DNA from: Streptococcus ovuberis
Lineage (GTDB): Bacteria; Bacillota; Bacilli; Lactobacillales; Streptococcaceae
Length of the DNA stretch: 45,567 nt
Direction of reading: 5' to 3'
Assembly (NCBI RefSeq): GCF_012396585.1
Contig: NZ_JAAXPR010000019.1
Span: forward strand, 1 to 45,567
Under the pieces are notes generated by a model. That model did no database searches. It saw only the letters and a program-made list of their open reading frames with translations, and had not been told where the DNA came from. Of this stretch, positions 20,318 to 26,943 are shown piece after piece; position 1 is the stretch's first letter, and each line of letters opens with the position of its first letter. The position numbers were made by a program, and so were the translations under genes.

Positions 20318-21820
20318 CTATTTATCTTCTCTATCGTTCTCCTTCATTTCCAACACCTCCCATTTTATTGCCTGTAACACACTCCTATCGTGAGTAACCA
20401 GCACTATGGCACCTGAATACGTCTGCAAAAGCTGTTTGAACTCCTCCTGCGATGTTGGGGAAAGGTGACGAGTCGGCTCGTCTAAAAGCAAGACATTCGC
20501 TTTTTCCAAAACCATCTTGGCAAGACAGATTTTTGCTTTTTGGCCACCTGAGAGCTGATGAGCCGAATGATGAATTTCCTCTCTCGTTAGTTGCAGACGC
20601 GCTAGCAAGGTTCTGGCTTGTTCTGCTGTTGTAGAGTCCTTTAAAAAATCCAAGGCCGAGATCCCAATTGGCAAGACTTGATGATAATCCTGAGGCATGT
20701 AGCCCAAAGAAATCCCCTCTCGTTGGCTAAGCTCAGACTTGATAGCTGTTAGTAACCTCGTCTTGCCGATGCCGTTTTGACCGATAACGGCTAACCTATC
20801 CTGACCACGCAGGATCAAGTTAATGGTCTGACCGGTTGACAATGTCCTATCCTGCCAATCCAGTAGAATTTTGGAGGCTGGTAAGGGTTCTACACCAGAA
20901 AAGAAGAGATTGATTCGGTCCATGTCCTGAGGAATATCGGTAAAATCCTTGCTCTCTCGTTCGAAGCGTTTTTCTTGCGACTGTAGGCTTTTCATCTTTT
21001 TAGCCAAGAGGCGTCCTGCAACATCATTTTTAGTGTTCCTCAATTGATGCTCAACGCTTTTCTGGATTCGCTGGTTTTTGGTTAAGCGTTTGGTTTGTTC
21101 TTCTCGTTGCTTGCTGGCCACTTGCAAGTCCTTGTCAAACTGGCGTTGCCGGTCAGTCTTGTAACTTTCATAGTCACCCTTGTAAAACGTCCAACGCGGT
21201 TCCCGGCGTTTTTGTAAGAGTTCCAGATGGAGAATACTGGTCGCTGATCTGGATAATAAAGCCTCGTCATGGGAGATAAAGAGGATTGTTTTTTCACTCT
21301 CCTGGATAAAACTTTCCAACCAAACTAAGGTCTCCATATCCAAATCACCACTTGGCTCATCTAAAATGAGCAAGTCAGGATCAGTTGCTAATAATTTAAG
21401 AAGCTGTAGCTTGATCTTTTCACCCCCAGATAAGTTGGCTAGCCTCAGCTTCTGCTCTTCAAAACGCTCGATTGGTAAATTGAAACGATCTGCCATAGTC
21501 CAGAAAATCTGAAAATCAAAGACAGTATAGTCCAGATCAGTATAGATAAAATCACTCACCGTCTGATTCAACTGCTGAGGGAGTAAATTTTGAGGCAGGT
21601 AACCGATCTGAGTGAAATGGTTGATTATTTGGCCATCCAACTGCGCATAGGAGCTGATTTGTTCTGGGTCCAAAATGGCCTGGATAAGCGTGGATTTACC
21701 AGTCCCCTCTTCTCCAATAATAGCCAGTTTATCTCCTGGATTGACAGCTAAGTCAAGGTCTGCAATTAAGGTCTGTAAGTCCTTGAGATGAGTAATGGTG
21801 ATAGCTTGTAACTTTAACAT
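20318..21820 (-). CDS. ABC-F family ATPase (ribosome-acting, possible antibiotic-resistance type)
   Basis: 500 residues from the ATG at 21820 (MLKLQAITI, with AAGGGGG upstream). It has two ABC domains and no membrane segment, the layout of ABC-F proteins, which bind the ribosomal E-site. Seen: Walker A GEEGTGKST (36-44), signature LSGGEK, Walker B DLLILDEPSGDLD; a charged linker of about 80 residues (KQREEQTKRLTKNQRIQKSVE...); second Walker A GQNGIGKT, signature LSGGQKAK, LLLDEPTRHLS. The usual DEPTNHLD is altered in both halves. A 180-base leader with a tiny ORF and alternative hairpins precedes it, as in drug-inducible ABC-F genes. It is not close to any named resistance class I recognise. 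Confidence 0.85.
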   Translation of the reverse strand: MLKLQAITITHLKDLQTLIADLDLAVNPGDKLAIIGEEGTGKSTLIQAILDPEQISSYAQLDGQIINHFTQIGYLPQNLLPQQLNQTVSDFIYTDLDYTVFDFQIFWTMADRFNLPIERFEEQKLRLANLSGGEKIKLQLLKLLATDPDLLILDEPSGDLDMETLVWLESFIQESEKTILFISHDEALLSRSATSILHLELLQKRREPRWTFYKGDYESYKTDRQRQFDKDLQVASKQREEQTKRLTKNQRIQKSVEHQLRNTKNDVAGRLLAKKMKSLQSQEKRFERESKDFTDIPQDMDRINLFFSGVEPLPASKILLDWQDRTLSTGQTINLILRGQDRLAVIGQNGIGKTRLLTAIKSELSQREGISLGYMPQDYHQVLPIGISALDFLKDSTTAEQARTLLARLQLTREEIHHSAHQLSGGQKAKICLAKMVLEKANVLLLDEPTRHLSPTSQEEFKQLLQTYSGAIVLVTHDRSVLQAIKWEVLEMKENDREDK

Positions 21821-21836
21821 ATGGCCCCCTTGTATC

Positions 21837-21869
21837 AAAAAACTTCCTACCCTATCAAGTAGAAAGTTT
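21837..21869 (-). terminator. Attenuator terminator hairpin in the ABC-F leader
   Basis: Arms 21840-21850 and 21859-21869 form an 11-bp stem (one G-U pair) with an 8-base loop, followed on the minus strand by TTTTTT (21837-21842). It ends about 17 bases before the ABC-F start codon, so it would stop transcription before the gene. Confidence 0.82.
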
Positions 21870-21943
21870 ACGAGCATGCACAAAGAAGCCCCAAGGGGCG
21901 ATGTTAGAAAAAAGAGGCACACTAAAAAACAAACTTGATAAGG
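21850..21943 (-). promoter_or_regulatory. Antiterminator pairing in the ABC-F leader
   Basis: On the minus strand CCTTATCAAGT (21933-21943) can pair over 11 bases (one G-U) with ACTTGATAGGG (21850-21860). The latter includes the loop and the edges of both arms of the terminator. The two structures exclude each other. Between them sits a small GCCC-CTTG-GGGC hairpin (21888-21899). Confidence 0.72.
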
Positions 21944-21961
21944 TCTATCACTGCTTGCTTC

Positions 21962-21973
21962 TTAGTTGTTCAT
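21962..21973 (-). CDS. Three-codon leader ORF (Met-Asn-Asn)
   Basis: ATG AAC AAC TAA, preceded by GGAGGTAAAGGGGAC, a stronger ribosome site than that of the downstream gene. Its stop lies 18 bases before the antiterminator arm, so a ribosome stalled on it would influence leader folding. Probably a regulatory upstream ORF for ribosome-mediated attenuation. Confidence 0.65.
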   Translation of the reverse strand: MNN

Positions 21974-22005
21974 GTCCCCTTTACCTCCAAAATAGGTTTG
22001 ATATC

Positions 22006-22034
22006 ATTTTAACAAAACTTAAAACACTTGTCAA
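22006..22034 (-). promoter_or_regulatory. Promoter of the ABC-F leader
   Basis: On the minus strand a perfect -35 TTGACA (22029-22034), a 17-base spacer and -10 TAAAAT (22006-22011). It predicts a leader of about 180 bases before the ABC-F start codon. Confidence 0.85.
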
Positions 22035-22075
22035 TCTCCCCTTTAGTAAAGAAAACCAATTCCATACGACCTTCT

Positions 22076-22912
22076 TTAAAAGATGAGCTTGATGCTAGAG
22101 TATACCAATAGAAAGACGCCCAGCGCAATCCGGTACTTCCCGAACAAGGTGAAGTCATGGCGTTTAACATAATCCGTCAAAAAGCGAATCGCAACCACAG
22201 AAACCCCAAAGGCAACCAGCATGGCAACCAAAAGTACAGTCAATTGGCTGACGGTTAGCACAGTCCCCGACAAAAAGAACTTAAGCACCTTGAGCAGACT
22301 AGCCCCAAACATGACAGGAATGCCTAAATAAAAGGTAAATTCTGTCGCAACAGACCGACTGGTCCCCATCAAGATCCCACCGATAATAGTCGCTCCTGAT
22401 CGACTAGTCCCTGGAATAAGCGCTAAAACTTGAAAAAAACCAATCATCAGAGCTGTCTGATAGGACATCTTAGACAAACTGATTACCTGAGGCTCCGTCT
22501 TACGATAACGCTCTATCCAAATAAAGACAAGCCCATATAGAATCAAGGTCGTCGCCACTACTGGAATATTGTGAAAATGCGTATCCAGCCAGTCATCTAA
22601 AGGCAAGCCAATGACTAGGGCCGGCAAACAAGCAATCAGAACCTTGGCCCACAACTGCCAAGTTAACCGCACCTGAACAGCGGTCTTAGAACGCTTAAAG
22701 GGATTGAGCTGATCAAAGCGAATAACCATTACAGCGAGAATCGCTCCCAACTGAATCACCACATTAAACATTTCCGTGAATTCTGGAGTCGCCGAACGAA
22801 ATTTGACCCATTCTTCTAACAAAATCAAATGTCCCGTCGAAGAAATAGGAAGCCACTCCGTTATTCCTTCAATGATTCCATACAAAATCGCTTTTATCAA
22901 TTCCAGTAACAT
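22076..22912 (-). CDS. uppP: Undecaprenyl-diphosphate phosphatase UppP (BacA)
   Basis: 278 residues, BacA family membrane phosphatase that regenerates undecaprenyl phosphate, the lipid carrier for cell-wall building blocks; overproduction gives bacitracin resistance. Seen: [16 protein letters not shown] (15-30) with the catalytic Glu/Ser/His set, the second signature [13 protein letters not shown] (about 165), and about eight membrane helices. It has its own extended -10 promoter. The downstream neighbour is the ABC-F leader; tagO, also dependent on undecaprenyl phosphate, is nearby. Confidence 0.95.
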   Translation of the reverse strand: MLLELIKAILYGIIEGITEWLPISSTGHLILLEEWVKFRSATPEFTEMFNVVIQLGAILAVMVIRFDQLNPFKRSKTAVQVRLTWQLWAKVLIACLPALVIGLPLDDWLDTHFHNIPVVATTLILYGLVFIWIERYRKTEPQVISLSKMSYQTALMIGFFQVLALIPGTSRSGATIIGGILMGTSRSVATEFTFYLGIPVMFGASLLKVLKFFLSGTVLTVSQLTVLLVAMLVAFGVSVVAIRFLTDYVKRHDFTLFGKYRIALGVFLLVYSSIKLIF

Positions 22913-22942
22913 TTCAACCTCCAGTTATCTTCTCATCAGTTC

Positions 22943-22951
22943 ATTATATCA
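22943..22951 (-). promoter_or_regulatory. uppP promoter (extended -10)
   Basis: On the minus strand TGATATAAT, with -10 TATAAT at 22943-22948, about 30 bases before the uppP ATG. The -35 is poor (TGGAGA at a 17-base spacing). Confidence 0.65.
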
Positions 22952-23034
22952 AATTTTCTTGCAAGTCTCCATTGCTATCCTAAATTTTCACCTATTAGAC
23001 GATAGCTTCTAGTAACTTTTTTCTCCCATCCAAA

Positions 23035-23065
23035 AAGACTAGGACCGTCAGGTCCCAGCCTCCGA
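23035..23065 (-). terminator. Terminator after psuG
   Basis: On the minus strand GGCTGGGACC-TGAC-GGTCCTAGTC forms a 10-bp stem with two G-U pairs, followed by TTTTT. It lies just beyond the psuG stop codon. Confidence 0.88.
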
Positions 23066-23071
23066 TTTTTC

Positions 23072-23989
23072 CTATAACTGATTGTAGCTGCTAGCGATTT
23101 GAGCGCCGACTTTAGCATTATTATAAACCAATTGGATATTGGCTGCTAAGCTCTTACCCTCTGTCAATTCCACAATTTTGCCCAGCAGGAACGGTGTGAT
23201 ATCCTTGCCAACAATTCCTTTTTCTTCTGCTTCTGCCACAGCTTTTTCAATGATACTGTCAATATAACTTGCTTCCAATTCATGTTCTTTAGGAATCGGA
23301 TTGACCACCAGGAGTCCACCATTTAATCCTAATTCCTCACTAGTCTTAACAATTGAGGCCAAAGTGTCCACAGAATCTGTATGGCTATTTAAACGATACG
23401 GACTGGTTCCAGTGTAGAAGGCTGGTAAAACCTCCGTCTTATAGCCGACAACCGGAACACCTTTGGTCTCTAAGTATTCCAAAGTACGTGGCAAATCAAG
23501 AATAGACTTAGCTCCTGCACAGATAACCGTAACTGGTGTTTGCGCCAATTCATCCAAGTCCGCAGAGACGTCCATTGTCTCTTCAAAGCCACGGTGAACC
23601 CCACCGATCCCACCTGTCACAAAGAACTTGATGCCTGCAAAGGCCGCACCGATCATAGTGGTAGCGACAGTTGTTGCACCGATGCGCTTAGTCGCAATAA
23701 TTTCAGCCAAATCACGGCGAGAAACCTTGGCAACATTTTTCTCAGTTGCCAAACGCTCAAGATCCGCCTCAGATAAACCAATCTTATATTTCCCATCCAT
23801 AATAGCAATGGTGGCTGGAACCGCACCATTATCGCGGATGATTTGCTCAACGGTCTTAGCCATCTCTACATTCTGAGGATAAGGCATCCCGTGTGAAATA
23901 ATGGTTGATTCCAAAGCTACAATCGGCTTACCACTAGCCTTGGCTTCCGCTACTTCTGGAGAAAATTCTAAATAACGTTCAATTGTCAT
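23072..23989 (-). CDS. psuG: Pseudouridine-5'-phosphate glycosidase PsuG
   Basis: 305 residues from the ATG at 23989 (MTIERYLEFSPEVAEA), the usual length. PsuG splits pseudouridine 5'-phosphate reversibly into uracil and ribose 5-phosphate, the last step of pseudouridine salvage in the cytosol. Seen: IVALESTIISHGMPYPQN, KYKIGLSEADL, the Gly-rich KFFVTGGIGGVHRG and CAGAKSILDLPRTLEYLET blocks characteristic of the family (formerly IndA-like). The ATG overlaps the last 11 bases of psuK, so the pair is translationally coupled. The frame is open upstream, but that part only overlaps psuK. Confidence 0.94.
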   Translation of the reverse strand: MTIERYLEFSPEVAEAKASGKPIVALESTIISHGMPYPQNVEMAKTVEQIIRDNGAVPATIAIMDGKYKIGLSEADLERLATEKNVAKVSRRDLAEIIATKRIGATTVATTMIGAAFAGIKFFVTGGIGGVHRGFEETMDVSADLDELAQTPVTVICAGAKSILDLPRTLEYLETKGVPVVGYKTEVLPAFYTGTSPYRLNSHTDSVDTLASIVKTSEELGLNGGLLVVNPIPKEHELEASYIDSIIEKAVAEAEEKGIVGKDITPFLLGKIVELTEGKSLAANIQLVYNNAKVGAQIASSYNQL

Positions 23990-25100
23990 GATCAAACAAA
24001 TCCTTTCTTTCTTGTAAAAAACTGTGACGAGATAAGGTCTTACGCACCGTATCCGAGGATAAAATCGTATGGTAGGCATTGGTCAAGCCAAACTCTAAGA
24101 TTTCCTTCTGGTCATACCCATTTAACCAGCCAAAGAGAACTCCCGCAGACAAGGAATCACCTGCTCCCGTCGCATCAACCATGTGGGGAACCCTCTTAGG
24201 CGAAACCAAAAGCCGCTCACCGCTGGACTTGGCATAGAGCATAGGCCTGGCACCTCTGGTAATCAAAACCTGTTTAACCCCAAGGTTCAGCCACAACTCA
24301 GCCAACTCCTCAAAATCAGACTCTGTGTTGGCCTTTTGACCAAAGAAAAATTCACTCTCATCCTGATTGACAATCAGCCATTCAACACCCGTCAATTCTT
24401 GAGGAAGATGGGCCATTTTTGGAGCCGATACGGGAATAAGTGCCAAGGATACCCCTCTTTCCTTAGCCAACTCAATGAGATAAGCAACGCTTTCTCTAGG
24501 GAGATTTAAATCCACCACTAAGAGACGCGCACGACTAAGCAAGTCTTCATACTGCTGGAGCCAAGCAACCGTCATTGTATCACAAATCGCCATATTCGCT
24601 AAGGCCATACTCATTTCGCCATCTAGGTCAATAACGGCTGTATAAGAACTGGTCGCCTGATCAGGAGCGATATCAACCTGTCTGAGATTGATATATGACT
24701 GCGATTGCTGCTTAATCAATTCCCAATCTTGGTCATCGCCTGCTCGCGACAGCATGAGGACACTTTCCCCCAACCGTCCTAAATTTTCAGCGATATTACG
24801 GCCCACACCACCGATTGAAACTTCACTTCTAACAGGATTTGATGTTTTTAGAATCAATTCCTGGCAAGCATAGAACTTACGATCAACATTCATGCCACCA
24901 ATACAGATGACTGGGGCATCCTCATTGATAATATAGGCCCGTCCAAGAAGGTAATTCCGCTTAATCATATCCGAAATCATGTTAGCAACAGTAGACCTTG
25001 AAACACCTAAATAATCAGCAATCTCCTGCTGGGAATAAAACGGAAACTGGCGAATCACTTCTAAAACAGCCTGCTCTTTTTCATTTAAAACCGCAACCAC
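23979..25100 (-). CDS. psuK: Pseudouridine kinase (PfkB family) with N-terminal HTH domain
   Basis: About 373 residues. An N-terminal winged-helix domain (EKEQAVLEVIRQFPFYSQQEIADYLGVSRSTVANMI) is fused to a PfkB sugar kinase with VICIGGMNVDRK, SIGGVGRNIAENLGRLG and the catalytic DATGAGDSLSAG. With psuG downstream it is most likely PsuK, phosphorylating pseudouridine to its 5'-phosphate; the HTH may give DNA-binding self-control (inference). The start is uncertain. The predicted transcript begins near 25140, there is an AGGAGG at about 25101-25106 but no ATG at the right distance in frame, and the nearest in-frame option is GTG at 25100. The frame is open to 25241, but that part reads as non-coding. 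Confidence 0.85.
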   Translation of the reverse strand: MVAVLNEKEQAVLEVIRQFPFYSQQEIADYLGVSRSTVANMISDMIKRNYLLGRAYIINEDAPVICIGGMNVDRKFYACQELILKTSNPVRSEVSIGGVGRNIAENLGRLGESVLMLSRAGDDQDWELIKQQSQSYINLRQVDIAPDQATSSYTAVIDLDGEMSMALANMAICDTMTVAWLQQYEDLLSRARLLVVDLNLPRESVAYLIELAKERGVSLALIPVSAPKMAHLPQELTGVEWLIVNQDESEFFFGQKANTESDFEELAELWLNLGVKQVLITRGARPMLYAKSSGERLLVSPKRVPHMVDATGAGDSLSAGVLFGWLNGYDQKEILEFGLTNAYHTILSSDTVRKTLSRHSFLQERKDLFDHDN

Positions 25101-25146
25101 CTCCTGACAAACTTCTAAAAAATGATTTTTGTTTACAGCTCTATTG

Positions 25147-25175
25147 TAACCCCTTTCTTCATAAAAAGCAAGCAA
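25147..25175 (-). promoter_or_regulatory. psuKG promoter
   Basis: On the minus strand TTGCTT, a 17-base spacer and TACAAT, lying at about 25147-25175, some 50 bases upstream of the AGGAGG of psuK. It supports placing the psuK start after about 25140. Confidence 0.6.
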
Positions 25176-25555
25176 AAACATCGCAGAAAAAAATGGAGGC
25201 CAGGACAAAAGTCCTAGTCGCTCCTTTTTATGATTATTCACCCATTAAGACGCAGTGATCAGGAGCTTTGACAGACTGGAGTCAGGCTATCAAAGGTTGT
25301 CTCCTAGACATTGAAAAGAGGAAATACTAGCCACTGCTGAGCGCTTCAAAGCATCTTCCTTGAAAGCGGGAAGTTGGGAGTCTCAAAGCAAGTCTACTGC
25401 CTAATACGCTGATTTCATCAGCTGAATAGCCTGCTCAACTTTGCGGAGGCGGGTTCAAAAGGTCTGGGGGACCTTTTGAATCGGGAAATGAAGCTTGCAA
25501 AGCAAGTGCCGAAAACGAACTGGGGATAGTTCTTTTTCAGCCTGAACCTGAAAAA
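25176..25555. other. Gene-free spacer with a strong palindrome
   Basis: About 380 bases with no credible gene. It contains the perfect 11-bp inverted repeat listed separately at 25454-25480. Short open frames here lack ribosome sites and coding character. Possibly a decayed gene or a repeated intergenic element. Confidence 0.5.
25454..25480. repeat. Perfect 11-bp inverted repeat (hairpin)
   Basis: TTCAAAAGGTC (25454-25464), loop TGGGG, GACCTTTTGAA (25470-25480). It has no T-run on either side, so it is not an ordinary terminator. Possibly a dispersed intergenic element or RNA-processing site; no second copy was seen in this window. Confidence 0.65.
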
Positions 25556-25586
25556 TGAAAAAGGGAGAGGAAATCGCTCCCCTTTG
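25556..25586 (-). terminator. Terminator of the small HTH-like gene
   Basis: On the minus strand AAAGGGGAG ... CTCTCCCTTT (9 pairs with one bulge, 7-base loop), followed by TTCATTTTTC. It lies 35 bases after the stop at 25621. Confidence 0.75.
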
Positions 25587-25620
25587 GGTTAACGATTTTT
25601 CTCCCACTCCCATTGATCTG

Positions 25621-25830
25621 TTAGTCATCATATTTTTCATGATTTTTATCATAAAAATCAATCAAACCTAAAGCTGTTGCAAATGAAATATTGTCAATTT
25701 TTGCACGCCCTTGAGCCAATGCGATAATAGACATCTCGCGCGCGTTCGTTTCTTTACTGATACGGTAGCCAGTCAATTTCTTCTCACGCACCCAGTTGAC
25801 AACTGCTTCGACTTTTTCATAGTTAGTCAC
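25621..25830 (-). CDS. Small HTH-like protein, 69 residues
   Basis: 69 residues starting at GTG 25830, which has AAGGAGG 9 bases upstream. Function not recognised. The middle (LTGYRISKETNAREMSIIALAQGRAKIDNISFATALGLIDFYD) has the rhythm of a helix-turn-helix fold: a YRISKETN turn, then a recognition-helix-like segment, then a KIDNISFATA helix as in XRE-type domains. It may be a minimal DNA-binding regulator. It has a good private promoter and terminator, so it is a real monocistronic gene rather than a chance frame. No membrane segment or signal. It sits between the SPFH gene and psuK with no clear link to either. Confidence 0.75.
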   Translation of the reverse strand: MTNYEKVEAVVNWVREKKLTGYRISKETNAREMSIIALAQGRAKIDNISFATALGLIDFYDKNHEKYDD

Positions 25831-25868
25831 TTTTGAGAACCTCCTTTTTTTGAATTTCCTAATTATGT

Positions 25869-25897
25869 ATTATAGCATATAAAATTGGACGAATCAA
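25869..25897 (-). promoter_or_regulatory. Promoter of the small HTH-like gene
   Basis: On the minus strand -35 TTGATT (25892-25897), a 17-base spacer and an extended perfect -10 TGCTATAAT (hexamer 25869-25874). Confidence 0.8.
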
Positions 25898-25920
25898 TCA
25901 CTTCTCTCCATTTTTTAAGT

Positions 25921-26817
25921 CTACTTAACTTTTAAAGCGGATAAAATTTGTGTCCTGATATCATCGATCGCTTGTGGACTATTTGGCAAAAAGATGGCTT
26001 GATTGCCTTTTTCAGCAAACTGATTAAGCGTATCTAAATATTGGTTGGTCAAGAGAATGGACATGATCTGCTCCTCATCCAAGGAAATATTGGCATCGCG
26101 CAATTCCTGAATGGAATCGGCTAGCCCATCCACAATCGCCTTACGTTGTTCCGCAATACCAACCCCATGAAGACGGTCCTTTTCAGCTTCGGCTTCAGCT
26201 GCCGTCACGATTTTGATCTTGTCAGCATTGGCAAGTTCTTGAGCAGCCACCCTCTTTCGCTGAGCGGCATTGATTTCATTCATGGACTGCTTAACCTCGC
26301 TGTCCGGATCAACACGAGTAATCAGCGTTTTAACAATGATATACCCATAGGTAGACATCTCCTCAGCTACCTGCCGCTGAACCTCAAGGGCGATTTCGTC
26401 CTTCTTCTCAAACAGTTCATCCAAGGTCAGTTTCGGAACCGATGACCGCAGTGCGTCTTCAATATAAGACTTAATCTGCTCTTCTGGCCGCATCAGCTTA
26501 TAATAAGCATCAGTGACATTTTGCTCATCCACTCGATACTGAGTAGCGACATTCATTGTCACAAAGACATTATCGTTGGTCTTTGTTTCTACAATCATAT
26601 CATTCTGCAAAACCCGTAATTGGATACGAGCTGCAATGCGATCAATCCCAAATGGGAACTTGAACTGAATACCAGCCGTTGCCGTTCGTTGGTATTTCCC
26701 AAACCGTTCAACAATGGCCACCGTCTGCTGCTTAACGACATATAAACAGGATGCCAGAACTAATAACAGAATAGCCACTAGGGTCACAAAAATCGTTAAA
26801 CCAATGAAACTTTCCAT
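25921..26817 (-). CDS. SPFH/Band 7 (stomatin/prohibitin-like) membrane protein
   Basis: 298 residues. An N-terminal membrane helix (about 4-27) is followed by the SPFH domain (VKQQTVAIVERFGKYQRTATAGIQFKFPFG, VFVTMNVATQYRV) and a helical, Ala/Glu-rich stretch (QRKRVAAQELANADKIKIVTAAEAEAEKDR) typical of stomatins. Such proteins form oligomeric membrane microdomain scaffolds and often modulate membrane proteases; the precise role here is unknown. No NfeD-type partner is adjacent, unlike many bacterial stomatins. It has its own near-consensus promoter. Confidence 0.9.
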   Translation of the reverse strand: MESFIGLTIFVTLVAILLLVLASCLYVVKQQTVAIVERFGKYQRTATAGIQFKFPFGIDRIAARIQLRVLQNDMIVETKTNDNVFVTMNVATQYRVDEQNVTDAYYKLMRPEEQIKSYIEDALRSSVPKLTLDELFEKKDEIALEVQRQVAEEMSTYGYIIVKTLITRVDPDSEVKQSMNEINAAQRKRVAAQELANADKIKIVTAAEAEAEKDRLHGVGIAEQRKAIVDGLADSIQELRDANISLDEEQIMSILLTNQYLDTLNQFAEKGNQAIFLPNSPQAIDDIRTQILSALKVK

Positions 26818-26851
26818 CTCATAACCTCCTTATTGATAGTCTCTATAGTAG

Positions 26852-26880
26852 AGTATAACAAACCAGTAAAAAAATGTAAA
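26852..26880 (-). promoter_or_regulatory. Promoter of the SPFH gene
   Basis: On the minus strand -35 TTTACA (26875-26880), a 17-base spacer and -10 TATACT (26852-26857), about 35 bases before the start codon, which has AAGGAGG. Confidence 0.82.
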
Positions 26881-26943
26881 GCAATACAGCAAAGACGACT
26901 ATCATTAAGCAGCTAAATGTTGGCTTGCAATCTGCTTCCTAGT

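Noticed and set aside
25455..25661. 68-codon open frame overlapping the small HTH-like gene
   Set aside because: It crosses the terminator and the palindrome and has no ribosome site.
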